Source: Diadophis punctatus similis (lineage: Eukaryota; Chordata; Lepidosauria; Squamata; Dipsadidae). From it: a stretch of DNA of 64,000 bases. The position numbers were made by a program, and so were the translations under genes. The DNA lies in contig JALIGW010000029.1 in the NCBI GenBank assembly GCA_023053685.1, forward strand, positions 1,897,001-1,961,000. Reading direction: 5' to 3'. Positions 1-11,845 of the stretch are shown one piece after another (the first letter of the stretch is position 1; every line of letters begins with the position of its first letter). The notes below the pieces were generated by a model, which was not told the origin of the DNA, searched no databases, and saw only the letters and a list, made by a program, of their open reading frames with translations.

Positions 1-48
1 ATTTGCACAACACATTGAACTGAAACTAAACAAATTATACATTATGCT

Positions 49-463
49 CAGGGGTGGGTTCTAACTTACCTCGCTGCCGGTTCGCTTCCTCCTGCGCCGC
101 ATGGCCACGTACATAGCCGTGCTGCATGACCGCGCTGCATGGCTGTGCCTCGTGGGTGTGGGCTCGCTTTGCGCGCGTGCGCATGCACAGTTGCCAAAAA
201 TCCAAAAAAATCCCCCCCCAAAAGCCAAAAACAAATGGTGACGCATGTGCAGTGCTGGAAACTCAGCTTCTGTGCATGCTGAGAAGAAATAATAATTTAA
301 AAAATCCCTCCTCCCCAAAAATGCAAAAAAAAATGCAAAAAAAAGATGGTGGCGCCCATGGACCAGTACCGACCGAACCAGTTCTGTGACATCATCGTGA
401 CATCATCAGCGGGTTGCTACCGGTTCGAGTGAACCGGTCCGAACCGGGAGAAACCCACCTCTC
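49..463. mobile_element. Non-autonomous hAT-type element (GGTGGGTT family), copy 1
   Basis: The element starts CAGGGGTGGGTT and ends AACCCACCTCTC, with flanking 8-mers attatgct and attatgtt (7 of 8 match). The interior has GCCGGTTCGCTTCC-type and gaaccggt motifs and CpG-rich cores. CAG-starting inverted ends and 8-bp TSDs are the hAT hallmark. No transposase is encoded. Confidence 0.75.
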
Positions 464-471
464 ATTATGTT

Positions 472-1125
472 GTAGTGCAATGTATGAATGCTGTTGCTTC
501 TTGTTGTATTTTATTGTACAAACACAACATCCTGTGCTTCCCTCCAGAGAGCAGCAAAGAGCTAGCCAGGGCATTAAAAGCTAAGAAGGGGGCATAGCAA
601 AAAAGAAGGAAGGGAATGAAGAGATAATTCTCCTTTAATTTAATGCTTATTGCACTGATTTTTCTTAAATGGTCTTTGTCATTAATTGTCTTTGTCATAT
701 ATTCTCTTGCATTTTAAATTGATAAATCCCCATATTTGTCCAAAATTGTCTCTTTCTAAGCCAGAGTGCATCCTGCATATCTGTGAGAATATCTCCTAGT
801 TTGTAGGATGTGAGCAACAGCATTTTGGCTTGCAAATGAGTCTCTAATAGAGAACCTAGCTTGCATATAATTGTATGGGGACAAAATTGTGCTTCATGTG
901 CCAAAATTGACCTGTAGTGCCCTTCCTGAGTAGGAAATGATGCAAGTGGCACAGATAACCAAGACTGGTGACCTCGTTTACACTTTCTCTATTTCACCGA
1001 AAAGAATTATGTGAAAGCCTTCACTGACTAAAGCTATGATGGGCAGTAGAAGTCAATATCTATAGACCGTCTGGTGATGACCAGGCATATGGAAGACTGA
1101 AAGTTGGGAAGTAAGAGAATAAATG
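472..1125. other. No recognised feature
   Basis: Unique-looking AT-rich sequence. A minus-strand open frame of 85 codons (695-952) resembles nothing I know and lacks clear splice sites. Confidence 0.4.
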
Positions 1126-1133
1126 GTATAGAG

Positions 1134-1559
1134 CAGTGATGGCGAACCTTTTTTACCTCGGATGCCGAAAGTGCGTGCGCACACACTATCATGCATGTGC
1201 GAGTGCCCACACCCATAATTCAATGCCTAGGGAGGGCGAAAACGGCCTCCCCCGCCCCCGCAGAGGTCCTCTAGAGGCCAGAAATGGCCCATTTCCCAAC
1301 TTCGGGAGGGCCCGGCAGGCCCGTTTTTTGCCCTCCCCAGGCTCCAGAGGCTTCCCTGGAGTCTGGGGAGGACGAAAACGCCTCCCCAGAGGCCCTCCAG
1401 AAACCTAAAATGCCCTCCGAGAGCCTCCACGCCAGCCAAAAATCAGCTGGCTGGCGCACCCATGCGTGCTGGAGCTGAGCTAGTGCAACGGCTCGCGTGC
1501 TGGCAGATATGGCTCCGCGTGCCACCTGTGGCACCCGTGCCATAGGTTCGCCATCACTG
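1134..1559. mobile_element. Non-autonomous hAT-type element (GATGGCGAACC family)
   Basis: Termini CAGTGATGGCGAACC and GGTTCGCCATCACTG form an inverted pair. Perfect 8-bp duplications gtatagag lie at 1126-1133 and 1560-1567. The interior is GC-rich and has no transposase. The end sequence gccacctgtggcac...cataggttcgcc recurs in the element at 42911, so both belong to one family. Confidence 0.85.
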
Positions 1560-1635
1560 GTATAGAGCATGAATTAATGAATAAAATGGAAGAAAGAAAA
1601 ATGTCTGTGAAATTAAGGGAAATGGGAAGGATCCT

Positions 1636-1795
1636 GAAGATTAAACAGATAAACAGAGTTGGAAGGGACCTTGCAGGTTATCCAGTCCAACCCCCTGCCC
1701 AAGCAGGGGACCCTACATCTGCCTCTACCTAGGATTGAACTCACAACCTCCTGATTGTGAGGCAAGAGCTCCACCTCTAGGCCACAGCAACTGGA
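1636..1795 (+). repeat. CR1-type LINE 3' region fragment
   Basis: Contains the phrase gagttggaagggacctt and tccagtccaaccccctgccc, a well-known amniote CR1-associated block, followed by a degenerate tail. The same block occurs at about 45810 beside a CR1 reverse-transcriptase remnant. Confidence 0.6.
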
Positions 1796-2249
1796 AGGAT
1801 GCTGATAGTTATCTCCACTTGTTTCTGGGGATTATTCCATCCAGTGGAATTAAGCAGGGTGGGTGAACTCCAGATGACCTTGTTCAAACAATGTCATCTT
1901 GCTTACTGATTTGAAGTACCTGCCCTCTGAAATGATATAACCCCCAAAATTTGTGCAGCTGTCACCCTTACAACATTTTGTAAATTACTTAAAACCTGGT
2001 TCTCTCTCAAGCCTTGATTAAGATGATTGTGTAGCCCTTTCCTGTTAGATTTGTTCCATCTAATTTAAGATTAGGTGTTTGTTCATCTGGTCAGTGGTGT
2101 TATTTTTATATAAATTATTTTCTTTTTTATTTGTGAGCCACTTAGATTTGTTAAGGAGTTGTGAGGCCTCTAAAGTTAAGGAAATAATCTGATCTCGTGA
2201 AATAAAGTTGTGGAATATATGCAGGGAAATGAAGGGTTAAATTATGAAT

Positions 2250-3600
2250 GAAAGGGCTAAAATTTAGGTGAGAAATAATTAGTGCTATCTTTGTTGTTAT
2301 AAGGGAATATGATAGGATGCCTCCATAAGTTGGTTATTACAGTACTTAATGTTATGAGTTAGTAAATTATCATTAGCCAAAGCAGGAATGAATTGGGGAA
2401 AATTGTGAATATTGTAAATGAATGTGTTCCTAGGGGAAAATATTGTGCTATTAGTTAATTAGAATGGTGTCTGGTAGTTATCTGCATAGAAAAAGATACT
2501 AGTTTTGAATATGATTATTCGCAATAAGCATGTCTAGTAGGGAATATTGGGAGAAAAGAGATGGAAGAAAAGGAGAGGAATTAAAAATAACTAGAGTGAA
2601 AGTCAAATGAGTGCATTCTGTGTGGAAAAAAAATCAGAAGGTAGATTAATTTTCCTCTCAACAGAAGGAAAGGAAAAGAGCCATTAAAGAAAGAGGATAT
2701 GAAACACTTGGAATAAAGTGAAAAGAAATATGTGGAATTATACTAATATAATGGGAACTGTGAAAGAGGATGCTTGAAGGAATGATGAAAAGAGGCTGTG
2801 GATGAGGAAGCAATGTATATAAGAGAATGATAGTTACAAAAATGATAAGAGAAAGCTACTGTATAATATGTACATAAAGAGAGACAAATAGTTGCAGAAT
2901 GTTTAAAGAGACCAAGGACTTGTTAAAATTAAAGAGGCTTAAGAAAGTGCAAAGGTCTGAGGAGAATGCAAGATATGAATTTGATGGTGGGTATGAAGAG
3001 GGCCAAACAAGAAGTCCCTGGCAGGCCCAAAGGAATTAAAAATGTACGTTATGAATTTATTTAAGATGAAATTGAAGTGTAGATTTGCTAACAGAATTTG
3101 AAAATGGCATTTATAAGTTGAAGAGGGGAATCACAACAATGTTGTACATGTTATTATTCGGGAGGAATGATGAAAAGGAAGTTATAATGTTCTAAGAATA
3201 TAGGAAAAAAAGGATATGATAGAAACAAAGCATACACAAGAACATATTATACATTTACTATGTTATTATCATGTGTTTTAACACTGAACAGAGACTGAAC
3301 TAATGTATGGTGTCCTCTTGCTTGATTAATATATTTATGGATAAACACATAAGTAATGGTTGTAGTAACCATAATGATGTGTAGGATGGGGATGTGAAAG
3401 GATGATTTTTTTAATGCAGATGATAGCTTGCAGTTGTCAGAGAAGCAAAGTAATGTACAGCAAATGTTAGATATACTGTAGAGTATGTGGAATGTGGAAT
3501 TTTGGCACTGGAGAATCATGTGACAAAGATCAAGGGAATGGTGTTTGACAGAGAAGATGGAATGAACAATGGCAAATTATACATATAGCAAATGGTGAAA
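2250..3600 (+). repeat. Purine-rich decayed sequence, probably upstream part of a LINE
   Basis: A/G-rich and full of stops. It leads directly into the plus-strand reverse-transcriptase remnant at 3.6-4.1 kb, so it is probably the same degenerate element. No domain can be read in this part. Confidence 0.3.
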
Positions 3601-3759
3601 AATTAGAGCAGGTGATTGAAGAATATTCTTGGAAGAATATTTACTAAAGATGAAAAAACAGATAGGGAATTTTGAGGTGTGCAGATGGAAAGCGGAGAGA
3701 AAGGTAGTAAATAGTATGTGGTCTATTGTTAATTGTGGAAAGGAAAAATGGCTATACAT

Positions 3760-4080
3760 ATGTCCATGCCTCCGCTGCTTTTTTATATGGGGTGAAAGCT
3801 GGCTATATCAGAAGGAATATAAAAACAAATTGAATGCAATGAGAATCGGGTACTTCAGAAGCATAATAAAGCAAAAAGATTCAAGAACAAGTGAGTGATG
3901 AACATGGCCTGAACACAAAAGGACTTTCCTCATATAGCATGAATGAGGATTGAATTCAAAACAAATATAGGAAGGAAGGGTGAATGAGCTGAGCAAAGGA
4001 GAAAACTAAAAAAACTGATTGGATGGAGTTGGAAAGATTCTGAAAAAAGAGAGGTAAGAAGTTTAAAAACAAAAAGTAAT
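3760..4080 (+). pseudogene. Decayed LINE endonuclease-reverse-transcriptase 3' fragment
   Basis: The translation GESWLYQKEYKNKLNAMRIG followed by YFRSIIKQKD fits a block found near the C-terminus of many LINE polyproteins, where a 'YGSE(S/T)WV.QKK...NAVEMR.LR...GV..D' pattern follows the polymerase domain. Stops and frameshifts make it inactive. A second, longer copy of the same kind of element lies in antisense at 29.7-34.2 kb. Confidence 0.55.
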
Positions 4081-4090
4081 CCATGGGTCA

Positions 4091-4530
4091 ATTTATGAAT
4101 AGCCACAATTAGTAGTTTTGTGTAGATTAGATTTTGCTGTACTGTATTTCTTTTCCTTTATCTCATGCCTTTTTCTCCGATTTTGCTATTTTAAAGCTAC
4201 TTGTGTTTGCTATTTTGTCTCTGTCTCTTTTTGCTCCTTTTTAAAGTTCTGCATAAAGTTGCTTAACCCAAAAGAGAATAGAGGGGTGGGTATACATATG
4301 ATAGAAATAGGCAGTTTCCAAAGTATGATTTCCAAGATGTGATTTCAAGACGCACCAATGAGGAACTTCAAACAGTTCTGTGTCTATTACCTGAGTGGGC
4401 CTATTGATTATTACCACAATTCCGACCCACCCCACCCTTCTGCCCTGTCAGATTCATGTGCCTTAAGAGCTTTGCAACAGAGAATTTCTATCACAGCATC
4501 ATCTATGCCGGGAATCACTATATAAAGACT
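4091..4530. other. No recognised feature
   Basis: AT-rich sequence without identifiable motifs. Confidence 0.35.
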
Positions 4531-4566
4531 ATCAATCTGCAAAAGAAGTCTGAAAACCACAGAAAC

Positions 4567-4903
4567 CTTGACAGTCTTCAATATCAAGAACCTTGATCAG
4601 GACAGTGCTTGGGGTCTGGGCATCAACTTCTGGAGGACATCTCTCAAAAGGTTCAATATCTCCCCTGATTTCATGAGCATTTTTAATTTGAAAAGCTAAT
4701 TGGGAAGCTAGAATGTTATCAAGCGAAGAACCAGCCACAAACAAAACCTTTATTCCAGGAATGCCTCCAGGCCTTTCAAGTTCTTCTGAGGTATTCTTAG
4801 CAAATGAAATTATAGAGGGCTGTAATCCAGGGTTTTCTTTACATGCTTTAAGCAAATGAAAGCCATTTTGTGACTGTGCCCACAAAATGGCCTCAAGATA
4901 CTC
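4567..4903 (-). pseudogene. Unexplained minus-strand open frame or orphan exon (about 110 codons)
   Basis: The open frame reads from about EYLEAILWAQSQNGF to STVLIKVLDIEDCQ. It has a balanced, protein-like composition unlike the low-complexity shadows elsewhere. A possible acceptor (ccagacag) precedes it and a possible donor (gtttct) follows IEDCQ; both are weak. The block FAKNTSEELERPGGIPGIKV then LFVAGSSLDNI loosely resembles the 'RPGVPKVLVVLTDGxSxD' core of von Willebrand A domains of collagen VI type. The metal-site DG is replaced, and the rest does not follow. I do not recognise the protein. It could be an exon of an upstream minus-strand gene, a relic, or chance. Confidence 0.35.
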
Positions 4904-4909
4904 TGTCTG

Positions 4910-5385
4910 GTAAGTAATTCAAAAAGATTGGGGTTTTCTGGCACAGGATAACCAACAAGTCCCTAGACTCCAGGCCTATTAATAGGATCTTAATACACAG
5001 CTTAGGGGAAAAAGAACCTAGATAAGCATTGAAGTGGTAAAGCCAGAGAAACACCTGAGATGTAGTCTACTTGTACACTTGGACATGTAGTCCAAGTTAA
5101 GCCAGGCCAGGTCCATAAAAATGCTTGAAGTCTTAATGGGCTACATAAGATGAAGCAACTGATGCACCCAAAGCAGCATCGGACAGGAAGTTGATGTGAT
5201 AATAAGTCAGAAATCCCACCAGCACATCCTAAACATCTGACATACAACTGTATATAGGTCATGTGCTTTGAGAAAGAAGAAGAATAATTTGTAAATGTAG
5301 AAAATGTCCTAAAGTCTCATTCCAATGCCAGCCAATCTTGTGTCTGAAGATGGCTACACAACATTTCATAGTCATTCCCCTAAAC
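4910..5385. other. No recognised feature
   Basis: No repeat or coding signature recognised. Confidence 0.35.
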
Positions 5386-5678
5386 CAGGGGTCGGCAACC
5401 TTAAACACTCAAAGAGTCACAAAAGCCCTAACCGGAAGCCCCCTGTTCAATTCTGGAGCCAACCGGAAGTCCGGTTTCCCCCACCATGGAGTCTCCTCCT
5501 AGTGCGGCGTCCTTTTTCCTCTACCTATCCTAACCGAAAGCCCTATCAATTGTGGAGCTGACTAGTGACAGGGATGAAAGCAGAGGGATGAAAGAGCTGA
5601 CAGCAGAGGGATGAAAGAGCCACATGTGGCTCCAGAGCCGCAGGTTGCTGACCTCTGCCTGCAGGTTGCTGACCCCTG
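5386..5678. mobile_element. Non-autonomous hAT-type element (GGTCGGCAACC family)
   Basis: Begins CAGGGGTCGGCAACC and ends GGTTGCTGACCCCTG. Near the right end the block gcaggttgctgacc occurs twice in tandem. It shares the phrases gtggctc...gagccgc with the element at 59731. No convincing TSD is visible, so one end may be altered. Confidence 0.7.
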
Positions 5679-6564
5679 GGACAGCTTTAACTTGGAATCA
5701 ATGTTCTTTGGATATCTTGCTTGGGCAAATGGAAGGACCTTTCGGTTAGCATATAAGCAAAATTGCATACAACAAAACGGAGGAACTGAATTCAAACCTT
5801 TTCTCTGCCAACTCAACTTGCTCTAATTTTCCATTGTACTGTTCCAGAGTTTAGGTGAAAAATATTTCACATGGACAAATTCTCACAAATACTATGCATG
5901 ATAGAAACCAGCTGAACCACTACATCACCCAAACCACTTCCATTCATTGAGGTACGCAATGAAATAGGGTTTAAATAATAAAAATAATGTTGGATCATGG
6001 TACCATCCCTTTCAAAACTAACCAGCATTATGAATGAAAATTGGAGGGCACAAAATCACCCCATCCCTTTCTATATACCAAGAAAGGAGAGAGTTAACAT
6101 TCATTAAAGCAAAGATACTTCTTTCTTTTACAGCAAATAGTTTAGTTTTAGTTTAGTTTATTAGAATTTCTATGCCCCCCCCCAACTCCCAGAGGGACAA
6201 GAAATAACTTTCTTGTACAGTGCCATATTCCTAGAATGAGGAAATCCGTGCAAAATACTGTATTTCCTCTAATGTTCTTACATGAAGCAAGACTCCTACA
6301 CACACAGAAAATGGCTGGTGAAGTCATTCCCAATTCTGGGAAACTGAAGTGAGGTTATGGACCATAGATAATTCTATGAAACAGTTGTCAACTGAGGATA
6401 AACTGAATTAAGTAAATAACTTTTGCTTTAATTAATACCATTTTTGGATGGGCCATGCTCATCTCTCATGGAGGTGGTAATATTCGCTACATTCAATTTA
6501 TTCTGCCAATGTTAATACTTGTGTTGTTTTTACAGCCTTAATTATATTTTTTCATTAGAAACTA
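5679..6564. other. Mostly unassigned; LINE 3'-end-like snippet near 6135-6200
   Basis: The snippet tttagtttattagaatttct followed by atgccccccccc and caactcccagaggg resembles 'ccgcccaactcccgaagga' tails seen in squamate LINE copies, as also near 35110-35190. Otherwise nothing is recognised. Confidence 0.3.
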
Positions 6565-6958
6565 CAGCTAGCCCTTGACTTACAACGGTCCATTTAATGA
6601 CCATTCGAAGTTACAACAGCACTGAAAAAAATGACTTATGACCATTTTTCACACTTATGACCGTTGCAGCAGCCCCATGGTCACGTGATCAAAATTCTAC
6701 TTGGCATCTGACTCATATTTATGACTGTTGCAATGTCCCCGGATCATGTGATCACCTTTTGCAACCTTCTGACAAGCAACATCAATGGGAAAGCCAGATT
6801 CACTTAACAACCGTATTACTAACTTAGCAACTGCAGTGATTCACTTAACAACTGTGGCAAGAAAGGCCGTAAAATGGGGCAAAACTCCACTTAACAAATG
6901 TTTCGCTTAGCAATCAAAAATTTGAACTCAATTGTGGTCGTAAGTTGAGGCCTAGCTG
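6565..6958. mobile_element. Tigger/pogo-like MITE, copy 1
   Basis: Starts CAGCTAGCCCTTGACTTAC and ends GTAAGTTGAGGCCTAGCTG, an inverted pair. The same roughly 390-bp unit recurs at 10658, 14817, 31024 and 37401. Several copies are flanked by TA, which fits the Tc1/mariner-pogo group. There is no transposase. Confidence 0.7.
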
Positions 6959-7099
6959 TGGAAGAATTTTGGAGGTGCCAGAAGCCCCAAATACCTACTG
7001 AAATTATACCCAGAATCAATGGTCCCTCTAAAAATCCCCCTGTTTTGCATTGTCCTCACTTGTTTTCAACTTGTGGCCATAATTTCTTAAAATCGGGAC

Positions 7100-7328
7100 A
7101 ATAGCAATAGCACTTTACTTATATACCGCTTCATAGTGCTTTACAGCCCTCTCTAAGCGGTTTATAGAGTTCAGCATATTGCCCCCAACAATCTGGGTCC
7201 TCATTTTACCGACCTCGGAAGGATGGAAGGCTGAGTCAACCTTGAGCCTAGTGAGATTTGAACAGCTGAACTGCTGAACTAGCAGTCAGCCTGCAGTCGT
7301 AGCATTTAACCACTGCACCACTTCAGCT
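7100..7328 (-). repeat. Sauria-type SINE, nearly full length
   Basis: Reading on the minus strand, a tRNA-like head (gtggtgcagtggttaaa, gttcaaatctc) is followed by aaggttgactcagccttcc, the aaaatgaggacccagattgt block and an ..agcggtatataag tail with gctatt repeats. This is the layout of Sauria SINEs, whose 3' part resembles the Bov-B LINE. Confidence 0.88.
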
Positions 7329-8510
7329 CCATCTGGCAGCTTTGCCTGGGATAGAAATATCCTTCCCTCCCTTTGGTGTGAGAGCAGGTGCTACCTTTCC
7401 CTGATCCTGTAAAAGCTCTCCCATCCCTAAATCTCATTCCTCTGGAGCAATGGCACAGCTGGTGCAGGAACAGGGTCCTCTCCCAAGGGAAGAAGATGTA
7501 ATTTTTATAAAAGCAACAATGAAGAGGATAGAAGGAAGTGGTGGGGATAACTCCAGAAAAGGTCACATGGTGAAAAGTGTAAAAAAAATGAGCTGCAGTC
7601 TCTCCTCACACATGCACACGCCATCCTAGATCCCTGACAGAGCATAGGGACACATGCACAACATCACGGAACGGAGGAACCACAGAGAATTTCTGTGACT
7701 GCTGTATATTGTTATGCCTCAGAACAAAACATTCAGTACCAGCTGGATAAAAATCCACAATCATTGCCAGTTTAAATGCATGTTTAAAAACAGGTACCCA
7801 ATATGGCATATTATGGGTTGCTAAATATGTATAAGTAATAGTATGTATAAGAAATATTTTCTGGCATTGAACGTGCTGCCAACTCAATATGGCTCCGATT
7901 CCACAGCATAGTCAAGTTAATAAAATACATTTTAGCTCTAAAAATATGACTACTCTGTGATATTTTGATGTGTATAATAAATTATTTGCTTACAACTTTA
8001 CATGCAAAGAGGTAACTTTATTTGCCCGGTGCTCTGATATAACAACCGCAGGGCAGAACCAAAGGCATTTGTCACAGATATTAACCACGCAGAAGAAAAC
8101 ATTTAATGCTGGAGAACCGCAATTCCACGCATTGCTAGGCCTGGTAAGATCAAAACCTAAACCCAAAGGAAATGCAATCCACTCTTATGCATCATTAACA
8201 TGTAGGCTAGACAATCTCCTGATTAGCTGAGGGGGATGGAGGGAAATACATCACCAAAGGAAAACACAAATTAGCAGGAGTAGAATGTCTAAAGCTACTG
8301 CATTATCATTTACATTATGATATAGGAGCCCCGACCCATGCACAATCTGATCCTGTTTAAGAGGATAGGTAATTGATTGAATTCATAGGTGTGAATTCTG
8401 AGGAGTTGGAAACTACTAAGGAACCATAGGATAACAGGAAGAAATATCTCCAAAATTCACTGCACTAGGCAATATCGTCACTGGATTCAAACAAAACATC
8501 ACAAAACAGT
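7329..8510. other. No recognised feature
   Basis: Unique-looking sequence without a recognised repeat or exon. Confidence 0.35.
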
Positions 8511-8524
8511 GAGAGGTTGTGGAA

Positions 8525-8735
8525 TTCTTGTTAATGATTTGCTGCCGGTTTGGTCAGTCCTAATATAGATTTTATCCAGCTGTGAATTTTTTGGATTTTC
8601 TCTTTTTCTGATGGATCAGTATGACTCTCATTGTATTCCATGGGAGCATCATGGTCATAAAAATCGAAGTATGATTTCAAAACCATGGGTATTGTTGGGT
8701 ATATAAACTTGCACCAATAGTTTGACCTAGCTCAC
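8525..8735 (-). pseudogene. Unexplained minus-strand open frame (about 65 codons) ending in a stop
   Basis: The minus strand reads PTIPMVLKSYFDFYDHD, APMEYNESHTDPSEKEK and IHSWIKSILGLTKPAANH before TAA (8523-8525). Upstream, a TGA is followed by gagctag, which could act as an acceptor. The aromatic and acidic stretch KSYFDFYDHDAPMEYN faintly recalls the 'KVYDYYETDE.A.AEYN' end of alpha-2-macroglobulin-family proteins, a resemblance I cannot confirm. It could be a last coding exon or relic of a minus-strand gene shared with the frame at 4.57-4.90 kb. There is no direct evidence that either is expressed. Confidence 0.33.
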
Positions 8736-8744
8736 AGAGTCTTT

Positions 8745-9147
8745 TGAAGATAAAATGGGAAAGGATATGAGATGTTTGGAGAAAAGGCAAATATAAATGC
8801 AGGAAACAAATCAACAATCTCACAAGTTAAAGTGCAACATGATTAACTACATATGAAAATCAAGTATATAATCAAAAATAATCAATAAAATGAATCAGAG
8901 TATTTTGAAATCTGGGACAAATTATACCACTGGTTGGAATTTAAGAGGAATGTTGGGATTATGAACTAATGATAAATTGGAGATATATAGAATTTTATAT
9001 TATTAAAGAAGGAAAATGGAATTAATATTATACAAAAAAGGGGGATATACAGTACTTAGCTAGAGATAAAGATGTATATTTAGGAAAAGAAGTAACTTGA
9101 TGAAAATATGTAAACTGGACTGCCTGTCATGTACATTTATTAGTGAT
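8745..9147. other. No recognised feature
   Basis: AT-rich sequence with nothing identifiable. Confidence 0.35.
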
Positions 9148-9366
9148 ATTTATATACCGCCTCATAGTGCAAGCACTCTCTAAGCGGTTTACACCATTAA
9201 GCAATGTATATATTTACATTGCCCCCAACAATCTGGGTCCTCATTTTACCTACCTCAGAAGGATGGAAGGCTGAGTCAACCCTGAGCCGGTGAGATTTGA
9301 ACAGCTGAACTCAAATGATCAGTAGCCTGCAGTACTGCTCTCTAACCGCTGCGCCACCTCAGCTCT
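9148..9366 (-). repeat. Sauria-type SINE, nearly full length
   Basis: Has the same blocks as the copy at 7100: the tatataccgc tail, cctctctaagcggttta, ccaacaatctgggtcctcat, and a tRNA-like head ending gcgccacctcagctc on the right. Confidence 0.87.
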
Positions 9367-10511
9367 TATGTCTTTTTGTTCTTTATGTTTGTTTGTTTTT
9401 TAATTGTATTATAAATAAAAAACTTTAAAAAAAACAATATACAAAGAAAAATATCCGATGAAAAGAGAAATACATATTTTGCCACAATTCCCATCATTAA
9501 GCACGGTAAAGCTGAGTTAACATTCTTAGGATCAGAATACAATCTAATTAGAAGCAAAACCTAGTATTACATCTCTCTGGGAAGGGCTGGAAAGATTTCT
9601 GCCTGGAACCACAGAGAATACTGAACTAAAGGAACCAGAGGTCTGTGACTCAGTGAAAGGCACTTCCTATATTCTTATACTAATCCTTTTTATCAAGAAC
9701 GACAAGGAGAAGCAAGCAGAAATCTGATAATTGTGTTGCCCAATCAGTGCAAGCCTAAGGAATGGAATAAACAATGAACCCGGAGCAAACATTCTGGGGT
9801 TATGCCCTTCCAAATATGGAATTCAAATACATCATGAGTAACACAGAAGTCACCCACAGAAAATTGTTTCCACTTGTATTTTAAAAATTGGTATCTGACT
9901 CATGTGGTCTCCTCAACTGGAAAGCCTAAACACCTGGGCAACTGGGTTGGCCTCTGTATATATCCTATGCTTCCTGAATCCTTCAGTAGAAATTGGAAAC
10001 AGCCAGAGGGGAGGAAAAATATAAGTGCGGTCGTGTGATCAGAAAATTGCATTTGGACTGCAAAGCCCACAAATGCCTCGGAAGTGCCCTAGACTAATCC
10101 CGTTCCCTTCTTTCCCTTCCCCCACTTCTCTGACATCATCTAAGGGGTTGCAACAGGAAAGCAGGAAATAGATGCTCACAGGGCTCTTTGATGTGCTGAT
10201 GGGTTTGTGTCAGTGACCAGGCATCTCCAGCCAGCTGCCAGTTCTAGGCAGACAGGATGGCTCCCTTCCAGCCAAGGAAGAGTGTCCTAGATACCAATCG
10301 CCTATTTATCATTCAGATCGCATGATAAGAATAATTCTAGAAAGAGAAGAACCAAGGAAGAAGGCTTCTTGTTCTAACAGACTTAGCTCTGGGTCCCACT
10401 GTAAACCCACCTTTTAATTCCTTCCAAGACTTCCAGTTACTCAATTGTTCAATATGCTCAATATCATATCTAAGTTGAAATACAGGTTTTCTACCCTCAG
10501 TAGTCCTATGG
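9367..10511. other. No recognised feature
   Basis: No repeat family or coding signature recognised. Confidence 0.35.
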
Positions 10512-10606
10512 CAGGGCTGTCAACGCCCGGTTTAATGAAGGGGGGGGGGGGAAGGTCCCAATACGTCACATGATGCTGCCGTGACGATGTGAGTTTGACA
10601 CCCCTG
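10512..10606. mobile_element. Short hAT-type MITE (95 bp)
   Basis: Ends are CAGGGCTGTCAAC and GTTTGACACCCCTG, with a perfect 8-bp duplication tcctatgg on both sides (10504-10511 and 10607-10614). It carries a G-run of about 12 bases inside. Confidence 0.8.
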
Positions 10607-10657
10607 TCCTATGGTATCTAAGAGCTCCCTCTGTGTGCAAAACCTACCTTTCCAGTA

Positions 10658-11053
10658 CAGGTAGTCCTTGACTTACAACCATTTGTTTAGTGACCATTTG
10701 AAGTTATCATGGCACTGGAAAAAATGACATATAACCATTTTTCACACCTATGAGCATTGCAGCATCCCCATGGTCACATGATAAAAATTCGGACACTTGG
10801 CAACTGGCTCATATTTATGATGGTTGCAGTGTCCCTGGGTCATGTTCACCTTTTGTGACCTTCTGACAAGCAAGTTCAATGGGGAAGTCCGATTCACTTA
10901 ACATTCGTGTGATTAACTTAACAACTGCAGTGGTTCACTTAACAAATGTGGCAAGACAGTTTCTAAAATGGGGCAAAACTCACTTAACAACTGTTTTGCT
11001 TAGCTACAGAAATTTTGAGCTCAGTTGTCATACTGTATATGGAGGATTACCTG
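10658..11053. mobile_element. Tigger/pogo-like MITE, copy 2
   Basis: TA-CAGGTAGTCCTTGACTTAC at the left and GGAGGATTACCTG-TA at the right. The internal sequence matches the copy at 6565, with tcacttaacaac-type blocks repeated through the right half. Confidence 0.78.
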
Positions 11054-11626
11054 TATCTCTGTTGAATAGTTTCTGATTAACTCGTGCGATTGCAAAAATC
11101 TCATAAACTTGAAATAAAGGAAGTTTTTACTCATGAAATTCTTGCTCCCTTTCCATTCTTCCATTATTTCTCTGTGTCAGACTTTAAACCATGAGCCACA
11201 TGGGGCATATTGTCTGTGAAGTACTCAGACTAATCATTCAATAACTATGACAATAACCTTAGCAACAATAGTAATATTTTCTGTGTTGATATCACAATGA
11301 AAGAATGATTAACAATTACCAGTTATTGTTTGTAAATTCCTGAATGCTTCTTTGGTACCATATATTTATTGGTGTATATGAATTAAAAGATCCTATCCTG
11401 GTCTAAAGGGTGGTTTAAAAAGTGGATTAAACTCAAGAGTTTAACTGTTTCAGGTCAACTTGTCATGCCCCTGGCTGGAAGCCATTGCTTGGCTATTGCA
11501 GCCAAAATGAAATCTTCACTGGTGCCTCTGTGAATTTCTGTGGCTTTGTGGCTCCCTTTCATGAAGGAAATGGGAATTGCCTCATCAATCCAAAACCTTC
11601 GATTGTACTGAAAGCCAAGGCCACCT

Positions 11627-11630
<4 letters not shown>
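11054..11630. other. No recognised feature
   Basis: Unassigned sequence upstream of the GA microsatellite. Confidence 0.35.

Positions 11631-11631
<1 letters not shown>

Positions 11632-11719
<88 letters not shown>
11632..11719 (+). repeat. (GA)n microsatellite
   Basis: About 44 uninterrupted GA units. Confidence 0.98.
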
Positions 11720-11723
<4 letters not shown>

Positions 11724-11769
11724 AATTCTATTTCTTTTTCTGGTCTGTAGCATATTCTGTTATAACTAG

Positions 11770-11845
11770 CCCAATGTTTCTCAACCTGGCTGGGGAATTC
11801 TGGGAGTTGAAGTCCACCTACTTAAAGTTGTCAAGTCTTTGAAAC
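11770..11845. repeat. hAT-derived remnant
   Basis: The phrases tttctcaacctggctgggga and attctgggagttgaagtcca are also found, in varied form, in the hAT-type copies at 19732 and 62753. Only part of the element remains. Confidence 0.5.

Noticed and set aside
11485..11769. Open frame with a long Glu-Arg repeat
   Set aside because: It is produced by the GA microsatellite. Similar frames at 12240, 23132-23615, 34416-34847, 48264, 53269-53688 and 57226 are also simple-repeat translations.
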